A DNA stretch of 64,000 bases, from contig NC_066838.1 in NCBI RefSeq assembly GCF_001640805.2, positions 22,193,928 to 22,257,927 on the forward strand. The letters are read 5' to 3'. A program made the position numbers and the translations under genes. Shown here one piece after another: positions 26,001-39,471 of the stretch. A model generated the notes under the pieces. It did no database searches, was not told the origin of the DNA, and saw nothing but the letters and a program-made list of their open reading frames with translations. This stretch comes from Lates calcarifer (lineage: Eukaryota > Chordata > Actinopteri > Centropomidae). The number at the start of each line of letters is the position of its first letter. Position 1 is the first letter of the stretch.

Positions 26001-29000
26001 AAAATTGATGGAACAAACCTGAGGAGAGTAACTTGCGACAACAGTCTGAAAACCCGTACAGCACAGCTAAGTGCAAGGGGAACATGCCATGGATCCCACG
26101 TCTAGAAAAGCATAAATGACCCAGAACAAAAAGTTAGGAACCAAAAACTCAGTACTAAAAATGTGACCTCGCTTAAACCCAACTGTTTTATAGCATGAGA
26201 CACATACATTAATGCTTCTTTGTATTAAAGGCTGTGCTTTAGTGTGTTTTTACAACCTCGTGGCAAAATTATTTCCATCAGTGATACCACTTAAGACTTT
26301 TTCGATACCTGGCTGTGTCTGCTCCGTTGGTCATTAGAGTGCTGATCAGCAGTTCATGGCCATACTTAGCAGCAACGTGGAGAGGAGTATTGCCATACTT
26401 ATCCACACAATCAATTTCCCCACCTGATGGAAAGTAGAGAAGAGAGAGTGAATCAAAAACCCATCGGGGAGGAGAGAAAAGCCTGTACTGACGTATTCTC
26501 ACAGAGCAGTCGAACAGCACAGTCATCGTTACCGTTTTGGATGAGGATCTGAGAGCGTGTGAAGCGTCCATGAATGGCTGCCATGTGCAGGGGGCTCTTC
26601 CCTTCTTTGCTCTGTTAAAAAATAAACAGATTATTAGATCATATTATATCATCTATAACATTTTACTGGTATGTGAGACTTTTTTGAGCAGGTTTCATAA
26701 AACTGCTCCAATGGGTAGTGAGGCTGATTTGACAACTAATTATAGAATTGAACTGAAGAGTCAAAAAAATTATTATCATGCACATCAGTGCATGTGCAGT
26801 GCAAGCAAGCACTGTTTCCACTCTAACTGGCACCTTCTTATTTAGAAAATTCAAATTTACATACAACTAAAATAACAGGTCTCACTTTAACACTAAATTA
26901 ATTATTACAATAATAGCCAACAACACTGATTGTATTTTTTCCTGAGAGAATGATATTTAAATTGGAAAAGGCAACACATTAAGGTTTATGTAAGCTGTAA
27001 ATAGTGTGATTAATTCTATATGAATCCTTAAATCTATTAGGACATTTTCACACATACCACAGCAATGTTGCCACTTCTGGCAACTAAATGCATGTTTGAA
27101 AAATCATCCACCCCTGCACATTAATACAATAAGTGTTTCTATAGGCAGGAATAGAACATGTACTATCTTTATTCTTTCTCCATGCCCACCCCCATATGAT
27201 GATTAAATTAGTTTGGGCCACGGCTACAATCCAAACACACTTTTCTTTAAATCTGTACACTAAAATCTGGTGTAAAAACAATCCAGTAACACCATCACAT
27301 TACATGATTATTAATAAGTAAGTGGCAAATTGTTCAGTCATTTCCCTTTCAGACTCTCCACCCTGTTTCATACCTGCTGGTTGACATCTGCCCCATTGTT
27401 GACCAGCAACTCCAGACAGAGGGCACCGTTGGTGGAGACGGCAGCCAGGTGCAGAGGGGTGTAGCCGCACTTGTTGGGCTGGTTCACATTAGCTCCATGG
27501 TTCACCAGCTCTGTAGCCACAGCCTCCTGCCCCATGTAGCAAGCCACATGGAGCGCAGTGTTTCCAAAGCCATTGGGCTCATCAATCTGAAGGTGAAACA
27601 CAAATGTGACACAAGATCAGACTGTGCCTAAAGCCTGAGAGGAGGGATTCCTGGAAACTTTAAAATAAAAGTCCTTTGATCAGATTTCAGCCGCTCATGA
27701 TAAAAGATAGTTGATTGTACGGTCTGACATTTAATAAAATAAACAAAAGGGCAGACGAATACAGCAAATTTAAAAATCAATATTTCTTTGGGGGGAAAAT
27801 GAATGTAAAATCACTCACCTCTGCCCCCATCCTCAGTAGGTACTTTACAATTTCGATGTGACCACTTGCAGCAGCAGCATGGAGAGGTGTGTAGCCCTGC
27901 TTATCCTTGCAGCTCTTGTCGGCACTGCGGGACACCAGCAACTTCACAATCTCCACATGCCCTATGGGAAACACAAAAAACAGAGAAAGCATGTCTGAAT
28001 TATAGAGTGTGACTTGAGGACTTGCCCATGTTGTTGCTTTTCAGTTCAGTAAAAGTGGCCACGAACAATGGGAGCTTTTACTGCTATTTGACAATGAAAA
28101 TAGTAGCTGTGCAGCACTGGAGTCAAAATGAAACTTGCTTACCCAAGTAAGCAGCACAATGAATAGGCTGTCTCTCCTTCTTGTCGATGGCACTCAGGTT
28201 GGCCCCTTTGTTCAGCAACAGCTTCACCATCTGAAATACAAATTAATTCATATAATTGCTGATTAAATACCACTCTCAAGTTCTTGCTATTTAAAAGGAT
28301 CTCCAAAGGAAAGCAAACGGCTCAAATCTCACCTCCTGGAACCCACTCTGAGCTGCATGGTGCAAAGCAGTTCTGCCTGTGCGATCTGCCATGTTCAGGT
28401 TGCTCAGTTGGGTTAGCAGGGCCTCTGCGCAGCGTGTGGCACGGTTGGCAGCAGCCACATGCAGTGGAGTCTGCCAGAACTTGTCTCGTGCATTTGCCTC
28501 TGCTCCGCGCCTCAGCAGCAGACCCACTGCCCTCTGGGGAGAAGGAAGCAATTATGAGAGCTTAAAGCATATATCATATCTGCAGTTTGCTGCGTTTCCC
28601 TCAGTCAGTGCAATATTTTGGTGCATAAATCCAAATGAGTTTGACAATCACTGTGGGTGAATGCATAACAGAATTAGAGGATGATGTCATCTGACTAAGA
28701 GATAATTGGACTTTCTGAAAAGGATATGAGTTTTGTGCTTACTTCATTTCTGGAAGCAGCCGCCCTGTGCAATGGGGTCAACCATACATGGTCTTTAGCA
28801 TTTACACTGGCACCTGGCAGACAAACAAATAAACAAGGAAAATCCAACAATTTTTAAAGGGTCACATGATGCTGCAGGTGAAGAGTAATACTGTTGCAGA
28901 CAGTGGTGGTGACCGTACAGAGGGGGCCAGGTTGTTAACACATAGCCAATGCATGCAGCTCACTTACCTGATTCAATGAGGAGGTCCATAATATGGACGT

Positions 29001-29899
29001 CACCCACACAGGCAGCAGCATGAAGTGGCGTACGGCGCTCTTGGTCCTGCAGGATAAACACAATTAAAATCAACGGGGTTGGAGGGAAATGACGTTTAAT
29101 GCTCATGTTTGACTTATAACTCGGGGCCCAAGTCCTTCGCGACATGAACCTGTTTTGCATTGTGACTAAATGTACTTCACACATACCAGTGCATTGACAT
29201 CCTCCTTTTTGTGCAATAATAGTTGAAGTTCTTCAGCATTACGATTGAAGATGGCCTGGACCAGAGGAGGCTGCAACACAGAAATACCGGTTAACTTAAC
29301 GTCTAGATAACGCTGCATGAAATTACGTTAACGTTGATCCGAAGCGGCGATTCGGATACGAGCATCACTCTATACGATTCCCCAGAGCGGGTCAAATGTG
29401 CGCTAAAGCCATTAACTATTCAGTAAAATAGTTAAACATCCTATCATGGTGTTAAATGTTATATTTTGGTGCGTTTACTGCAAGTAACTGAATATGAGTC
29501 TTGTTTCCTTCCAGCAAATACTCGGAGCCCTGGCTGAGGCCTACAGGCCCCTTTCTCGCCACTTACGTCAGTTAGCCAAACGGCTTTAGCTAGCTCCCTC
29601 TGCTACAGAGCTGGCCCTGACCCAGAGCACGGCCTAGACAAGAGCGGCAACAACGGATGCGTTAACGAATAAACGCCGAGCCTTGCTGATTCCGCAGCAT
29701 TACTTCGTTATGATGTCGACATCCTCTTGTACAAACACGCACCACCAAAAATCTGAATATGAAAACAACTCGTTCAACGTTTAAGACGTAGTATGTTGCG
29801 CACAAGAGAAGGTCTTCCCCAGCAAATAGACTGCGCCACAGCACAAACACGGAGCGCCTTCTTACAGCGTACCTGGTCTGCAATGTTGAGTACTCCCAT
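20033..29899 (-). CDS. ankrd52: ANKRD52, PP6 regulatory ankyrin-repeat subunit, complete, 28 exons
   Basis: Exons: 29873-29899, 29187-29270, 28968-29046, 28743-28813, 28333-28533, 28143-28230, 27819-27961, 27374-27586, 26533-26611, 26309-26423, 26019-26101, 25790-25907, 25613-25681, 25337-25477, 24967-25029, 24676-24787, 24198-24269, 23906-24107, 23674-23761, 23413-23530, 22690-22909, 22495-22582, 22280-22363, 21868-22013, 21602-21684, 21260-21342, 20865-20956, 20033-20304. They sum to 1078 codons including the stop (1077 aa; human 1076), all in frame. It is a scaffold of ankyrin repeats (TPLHxAA motif repeated throughout) that binds protein phosphatase 6; ANKRD52-PPP6C dephosphorylates AGO2 (family knowledge). 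The start MGVLNIADQ and the tail ending GLDGCLSE match ANKRD52. ANKRD28 and ANKRD44 have a different tail, so they are excluded. No frameshift or missing exon was found. A teleost a/b copy cannot be assigned. Confidence 0.96.
20722..20755. repeat. (TAATA)n pentanucleotide microsatellite
   Basis: About six tandem ATAAT units lie in the last ankrd52 intron, roughly 110 bases downstream (transcript sense) of the 20865-20956 exon. Confidence 0.85.
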
Positions 29900-30060
29900 C
29901 TCCCAAACTCAGCCAGGACGGAGCTCCTTCATGAGGATAAAACTTCGAGGTATATTGCGGTGCGCTACTGTATCCACTTTTCAGACTACACCCATAGCTG
30001 GTTGCAAACAGAAATGCGGTCTTGATCTGTCACTGTTGTTGTCTGTATCCTATGTCTGGT
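29900..30060 (-). promoter_or_regulatory. ankrd52: ankrd52 5' UTR and proximal promoter
   Basis: This is the sequence immediately upstream of the ATG at 29899. Exon 1 encodes only nine residues before the donor (CAG then GTACGC at 29872). The CpG-rich block extends through intron 1 (about 29300-29880), with TAACGTTAACGTT-like words near 29325-29337. The gene is head-to-head with coq10a. Confidence 0.45.
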
Positions 30061-30385
30061 CTGACGATACTGGCTACGACTGTGCTGGTCCGCCTACAGG
30101 CGTGGCGGTCTGCTCTCGGCTTCTCGGGAGAAATGGCGACACCATGTGGTAGAAAACAGTAAACGCAGCTGTTACACCGCCTAAAGACAGGAGGGAATGG
30201 GTGGTACTCCATACTGATTGCAGGGATGTAGGGAATAGCCAGTGATGATATGTAGGTCTATGAAGCTCTGAATTTGACCCAAATGTCCACCACAAAAAAA
30301 TAAGACATTATTTTTATTTATGATGTATGATTTCACTGTGAACAATGTAAGATTTAAAAAAAAAAAAAAACATTGGTTGGAAATA

Positions 30386-30561
30386 TACACTCAGTGGGCA
30401 CTTTATTAGACACAACCAAACTGTATAAAACAGCTGTATGATCTATTGCATCTCTTACAATTAAATACAACAGCCCTTCTGTAATATTTATTAACCCACA
30501 TGCGACATCATACATGTGTAAAGTCAATTATATGTTTACCAGTGTGGTCAGTACTGGATTT

Positions 30562-30633
<72 letters not shown>

Positions 30634-30832
30634 TTTGGCGTCCTCCCTATTTATATACATGAGAGGATGAGAGAAACACATCAGTTCTAGAAGATATAAG
30701 TGATTTAACAAATCATTATATTATATTCTTAACAAAAAGTGAACATTAAAGGCATCATAAAAGTAGCAGAACAGTTGAACTGGACTGTATTTGATTGGAC
30801 AGCTGTGCCTAATAAAGTGGACACTGACTGTA
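30386..30832. mobile_element. MITE with terminal inverted repeats and TA target site
   Basis: The left end is CACTCAGTGGGCACTTTATT (30388 on). The right end, read in reverse complement, is CAGTCAGTGTCCACTTTATT. About 23 of 27 terminal positions match, and both ends abut TA. The length is about 445 bp and there is no transposase frame. The ends belong to a widespread fish/vertebrate Tc1/mariner-like MITE family (recalled). It contains a large TA/GA microsatellite and sits between the divergent ankrd52 and coq10a promoters. Confidence 0.8.
30563..30633. repeat. (TA)n-(GA)n compound microsatellite
   Basis: About 49 bases of TA alternation run directly into about 22 bases of GA alternation. It lies inside the MITE at 30386-30832 and is expected to vary in length between individuals. 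Confidence 0.95.
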
Positions 30833-31139
30833 TGGGGAGAGTTAAAGAAATACAAACCACAGAATATTCTGAAATAAATACAATTATGCTTTTGTTTAGC
30901 GTATATGTCTCAAACTACGACATTAAAATAGGAAGGAAAACCTTATTTTCCAGCCGTTAACCTCCAACACGGTGGGAGGCGGCATTTCACCACAGAGCCG
31001 TTGAGCTAAACCAAACCGACGACCCAACGGGCAGAAGAAAGGAACAGTTTGCCCCACCGGCGTTTTATTTAGCAGCAGAAGGTCGTCGGTATCTGGGCGA
31101 TATTTGACATTACTCGGAACCAAAACCAGCCGAAATAAT

Positions 31140-31533
31140 TTAACTTTGTTGTGAGTTTGGGGCTCGAACCGCGGAGGGATGTGAGTGTAGCTGAAAAGAC
31201 AGCGAGACGCGGCTGTACGTCGCGTTTGTTCGGGCTCGTTATGAAACCGTGTTAGCTAACGTTCGCTAACGTTAGCAGCTGACTAACGTAACTAACGTTG
31301 GTTACGTTGACAGCTCTGAAAGCGGCCGGAGACGCTGCTCAAGTGAAGGTAGTCAACGAGTTTTTTCTCTCACAAGGTGGAATTAATTGTGATTTTATAA
31401 ACCCGAAACTGAAGCAGGGTGGGTTTTTGACTGGAACCTTGAAATCCCACCGCCCACCGTTCTTGGAGCAGACCCCGGGATCAGCCTCTCAGACCCAGGA
31501 TCCCTCTTTTCCTTGAACTGAGTGGCTGGTTTG
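31140..31533 (+). promoter_or_regulatory. coq10a: coq10a CpG promoter and 5' UTR
   Basis: CpG-rich sequence precedes the ATG at 31534. A dense cluster of GCTAACGTTAGC/CTAACGTAACTAACG words occupies 31250-31310. The transcription start cannot be placed from sequence alone. Confidence 0.5.
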
Positions 31534-34025
<2,492 letters not shown>

Positions 34026-36595
34026 TCTCAGCAGCTGTACATCCTCATCTGGCCTTAAACCATACCAACCTTTATTCCTTTTACCCATACAAACCTGCAT
34101 GATGCTGCATAATTACCCCCTCCCCAATGCCCCGCACCTCAAGTCTCCATCGAAACATAGACATCATAGCGACTCCTGAAGATGTTAGACGTCCAACTCA
34201 AGCATTGTGTTGGAATATTAATAATTCTTCTTTTTCCAGCCCCAACAAATTCCTGCTTATCTCCCTCCTCCTCTTGTTGTAGTCTGTCCACTTCCTTGTC
34301 TACCTCCACTGAGGGGATACTTGTTTAGCACAAGGACCCCACCATTGCTCTTGCTCCATGGCAGTTACAAGCTGTATTTCTGAAAACAAAACAGTAAATC
34401 ATTGCAACATCATGTTACCAGTGGTAGAGAGTCGACTATTATTTTAAATGAACAGCACAGTGACACTGAACAAAAACACCCTTTTTATTTTTTCTATAAA
34501 AGGCACAGAGGCCCTTTGATCCAGACTTCTGCTCGAGTCTTACAGTTCACTGTGACCTCAAAGTTACTTGTTGCGCTGACACTTTATCACGTCAAAGTGT
34601 GTCCAAGTTTTAGTTTTATCTCAGCACTTTGATCAGCTGATTATACTGTATTAAGAAAACTTTGCCTTCACTTTCATTGCTTACTTTTATTTCAGATGGA
34701 CATTTTAATATATTGTTTGACATTTAGTGGTGCAAAACAATACTTCTTTTCATCCTTTTTAATTTATTCATCAGTGGTTATATGCAAAAGTTGTATTGTT
34801 TTATCGGGGATCGAATTAAATGTGCCATTGAGAGCGTCGTTGCTGTATGTTGTGACGATGCCGCTGAAGTGCAACATTTAGCGAAGGGAAAAAGGTCATT
34901 TCTTCATCAGTTAGCTGTGGCCTCAGTTAACCTCAAGGTTTGGGACATTTAGCTTTAACTTGGCTGTTGTTGTTGTTGTGCAGTGAGAAATGTGTTTTTG
35001 GACATTGAGACTTGGCCTGCTGGTTTTTAATAATGCCTTATTTTACAGCCCAGCACTAGTACTAACTATTAGGCAATTAACGGGGGGGGGGGTAACTTTG
35101 CACAAACAAGAGCACCTGAATGAATCCATGGACAGGCTGGAGAGTACTGTGAAATACTGTAACTGGGATTACAACACAGATGTCACAGATCATATAGGTT
35201 AACTACAACTTTATATTTGATAAATATATAGTTTGGTTTTGCAGATTCTTTAAGAAAGTAAAGATTAGACATTAAGAATAATGGGATAATCACAGTAAAT
35301 GCCATTTTAAATCATGGCAGGTTTATTGATAGTGATCTGATTAGGCCATAGTTTGAATAATCCATCCATTGATCACTGCAGTAAAACAAACAGTTTGTAA
35401 AAGATGTTGTATAAGTTCATTTCTCTGCTTTCTGTGTGTTTTGTGGTCCATCTTCTGAAGGTCATCAGGAGGATGTTACTCCTGTCATATACATTGTTAG
35501 TGTAAAATACACTGGTGGGCTGTAGAATAAAACATTATCTTTTATCATTGTCTGTGGGTTACATGCTTATTCTTTGGGAAGGTTTAGCTTTTATTTATAT
35601 TCATTTTGATGCATGGATGTAACTAACAAAGAGGCAAATATAGACATAGTGTTTACATGTTGCATTGTTTGGGCATGACTACATTTTGTTGGGATTTCAT
35701 ATCGAACCAGCCCATCACTTTATTCCACAATAAAGGGCTCATAAAGTTAATTGATTGCCATATTTTAGAGGTGACTGATGCGTTCAGGTTGCTGAAAGGT
35801 CAGTGGAAGAAGTCAGTCATTGTGTGACCTTCCTGGTAACAGGCGGTTCATTTTGTCCACATGCTCCAAGTCTCAAATTTCCAACAGAAAACTGAACTGT
35901 GGTTCTTTTTTTTTTTTTTTCCAAAGCTGGATTTTTGACTTCAAAGTTGATGTGTTTTTATTTTCTCTGTTAAAACGTTGATTTGGAAATGAAGGGATAT
36001 TTACTCATCAATGCATGAAGAATGTTAAATCCAAGTTGGCCTGTGAATCAAAAAAAAATTGAACTTATTAAAAGAATTTTAAATGCCATTTTTGAGTGTT
36101 ATATATATTTTTAAGCAATAAAATAGAGTTAGTCTATTTTATACCATATTGTCATGCTGTCAGTGATCAGACTTGATGTTGGATCATGCATCTCAAGTTT
36201 TTTTGTTTTGTTAAATACACTGCGCACAGATTTAATTTCATGCCAAGTTTAATTATTGTAGGTGCCAATATTCTGTTAACGGAGTAAAAATGAAAAATAT
36301 TTTAAGAGAGGACAGAGAGAACAGAAGAGTATTTTTCCCCCGCAGTATATTTCCACATTAACTCTCAACTTGCAGGTGTATGAACGACCCTTGGTCTAGA
36401 TAAATATGGTGGCCCAGTTTGTCGTACAAGGACGTAGATACATTACTGTCATGGACTGAGGTTTTGCTATGATAGAGAATATTGCCATCATTTTGCAGTC
36501 CTGTCACTTCTTATGTTGCAAGCTAAAATGTATCTTTGTAAATACTGTGGGTGTATTTTAAAGCTTTCGTATTTAAATAAAAAAAAAAGCTGGTA
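34026..36595 (+). other. coq10a: coq10a 3' UTR with alternative polyadenylation sites
   Basis: Non-coding after the stop. Plus-strand AATAAA signals occur at 35526-35531, near 35729, near 36117, and at about 36576-36581 followed by an A run. The first gives a UTR of about 1.5 kb, the last about 2.5 kb. The choice is inference. A G10 run lies at about 35082-35091. Confidence 0.5.
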
Positions 36596-37544
36596 AGACT
36601 TATTTTCGTGTCATATGTTCTTCAGTGAGCAACCTTTACTATGAGGTTGTATTATGATGCATTTAAACAAAGCTTTCTGCCTAGTTTGACTGAGTTTTTA
36701 TGCCATAGTAGATTTCTAAGCACTGCTTTGCCTTGTTGCCACAAAGTGCACATACTCAGACTGGGTATTGGTACAGTGACAGAGGGTGGACACAGCTCTC
36801 CAAAAGGCAGCTGACCGACAAGAAACCAGAGTGGGGTGCTGGTATGTGGGCCAGTTATTAATAACAGCTCAGAGGAGAGGTGGGTATTTGGACCATCTTC
36901 GTCCTTGATCTTGTCAATTGCATCTATTATGTAAAAGTCTGGCCTCAGCAGAGTAAGATGCCACAGAGAAGATGAAGAGAACTGAAAAAGCACAAATTCA
37001 AATTTAAGTCCAGAGAGGTAACTACTATAAGACATACTGATTTTGTCTTTGGGGTTGCTGTGTGTCTCAAAAGTAAAGTAAGTCAAGGTTTACTCAGTGA
37101 GATTTTACTCATTAATAGAGCAAGTGTGTTTTTTTTTAGGTTGAAATGTTGAGCTCGCGTTACAGATATGACAGGAATTCTCATAAAAGTCAGAGAGAGA
37201 GAGAGAGCTCATCCATCAACTGAGACACTGACCTGTTGTGTTTCAGCTCTGTATTTCATCACAGTGAAAAACCAGATAACTGCAATGACATCCTGCACAG
37301 TGAGTCCAAATAGGCCTTTTTCACAGCACACACTCTTAACTTGTTCTGGTGGGAAAACCCCAGGTGTTACTAAAAACATTAACGATGACTGGGACCCTTA
37401 AACTGAAGCAGCTACTGACTCCAGCCATCATTCATTTTATTATTTACAGCTGTGCTTTTCCTACTGTGACTTGTCCTTTGTGAAAAAACACCTTTGACCT
37501 GGATTATTTTACATGCAGTTTTCTAAACAATGATGAAAATTAGA
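36596..37544. other. spacer between convergent coq10a and cs transcripts
   Basis: No gene is seen. A (GA)n stretch lies at about 37190-37207. The interval also holds the interspersed repeat described separately at 37311-37392. Confidence 0.5.
37311..37392. mobile_element. short interspersed repeat, copy 1 of 2
   Basis: Its core, AGGCCTTTTTCACAGCA, then AACTTGTTCTGG and AGGTGTTACTAAAAACATTA ACGATG, is shared, in the same order and orientation, with 41451-41540. I recall this as a common teleost repeat; the class is not certain. Confidence 0.55.
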
Positions 37545-39471
37545 CCCAAGTGTTAATAAAAACCTTTATTTTTCATTTTTTGTTAGGTTTTCCAATATTT
37601 GCTCTTCAAGCTTTTCTTGCCCATTTGACCCATCCAGCCCCATCCCCCAAGTGTTTCTCTGATGAATCCATCTGCAATGTATTTTCCCAGTTATCATACA
37701 CAACCTTTATGCTCCTCTACGATCAAAATAACCTCATCTCTTGAACGACCCACCACATGGAAGAATACTACAATAAAACACAAAAACAACAACCTGATAA
37801 AGCAGAAGGAAGATGGTAAGCAGAGCAGAGCAGAGAGACTCAAACATCTGAGCGAACTACTGACTAACACAGCAAGAATAATGTGGAGAAAGAAGAAAAA
37901 AAAAAAAAAAAACGATGCAAGAACTTAAACTACACAAAAATGGAGTGTTGACAAACCCAGAGTTTAAGAGCAAGCTTGAAACATTCAAGTGAAACACCTG
38001 AAAAACAGCACCGGCTAAGCCCACAGATCTAGGCAAACAATTGTGTATATACAAGATATAGCTGCAGCTTTTTCTTTTTTGTTCGTTGTTAAAATTTCAA
38101 AGTGACCAGCGAGACTGAATGTTACAGCGAGACTGGACACAAACTACACTGTGGGTAAACTATGGTAATCATTGTGGTTATTGCAAGCAAGTGATCGAGC
38201 TCATACATTCAAGCTATACATATATATACCTATGTACACAAAGTATAAATAAAACCACAAAATGAGAACCCAAAGATTATAGTTTTATACATATTCAACA
38301 CCAAAAAAAGAAACCTCTGTAAAAGGTACACAATCAACCTGGGGGGGGCATCTAATGCTACAAATTAGGAAATCCAATCAAGCAAGTGCTCATTTTGGAG
38401 TAGTTGATGTTTAAAGCGCTCTCCTGTGGGGATAAAGTAACAAACAAACACTCAAAAAAGACAGGACTTCCAACAAAGTCCCCCTATCCCACTTTTCATT
38501 CAAGCTTGCTCTTAAGGATTTACCACAGGCTGCCAATTACAACACACTTTGCTCAAATCTTTATTTATCATGGTTACTGTACATGACTCTTGATTCTCTA
38601 CCATTCAGAAGATCATTTGAGCAGAGACCCATTAAAAACAGGAAAGCATGTCAACAAAAATAGACAAGACAGTTATTTTGATCATAGAGGTAATACAGGT
38701 CATCATTAAAAAGAAAAAAAAACTACAAGTTGGAGAAGAAAGGGAGACCAAAGATTTAAAGGGGCAGTATCTTTTAACTGATTTTCATGCTTTTGAATGT
38801 ATAGCTTGTTAATTTTACTAGTGAGGACCTTTTATTTTCTTATCTGGAGTGTTCATAAACGGGAGTGAAACGGATTTCTGGGTGGGATGACGTTGGGGGG
38901 GACATTGCATAGAAGTAAAACTAAGCTGAGAGTCTTAACTGGGGGGAGTCCTCTAAAACAAATCACTGCATTAGCCAAAAGCAGCAAAGGTTCAGTCAGG
39001 GTTTTAACTTTAGATCTCTAAAGAAATACAAAGGAAGTGCAATTCATTCCCACAATTCCCTTTGAATGCCACTGCCTATTCATAGTTCAGACCCAGTGCT
39101 CAATGACAAACACACAGGCACTGCACAGGGGAAAATCTTAGCGATGCTAGCAGACTTATAATGGTACATAGTTTGAGCCTACTATGGGTTACATATATGT
39201 GTGTCTGAAGCGTTCACCTTGCATGTTCCAAATATGGAGACGTGGTGGGAAAACTTGTCAGTGGTTAACTAAACACACTTAAACACTAATGGTGTGACGA
39301 TTTAAAAGGCCCTTCTTTAGTGAAATGACATTAAAAGCGTACTGTCTCTTTGAATCCCATTGAATCCTTGGGGTTGGAAATGACAGGGGGTCGACTTATG
39401 TCTGCCTTTTTTTCATATTTCCACCTCCTCCCACCTTTCACACTAACCCCCAGCTCCTTTCAGGTGGCTCT
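37545..39471 (-). other. cs: probable cs 3' UTR
   Basis: Non-coding after the cs stop. On the minus strand, AATAAA lies near 37571-37566 (followed by GGTTTTTATTAACACTTGGG) and near 38560. The distal site gives a UTR of about 1.9 kb. Poly-A/T runs and a G-rich stretch at 38341-38348 are the only other features. Confidence 0.45.
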
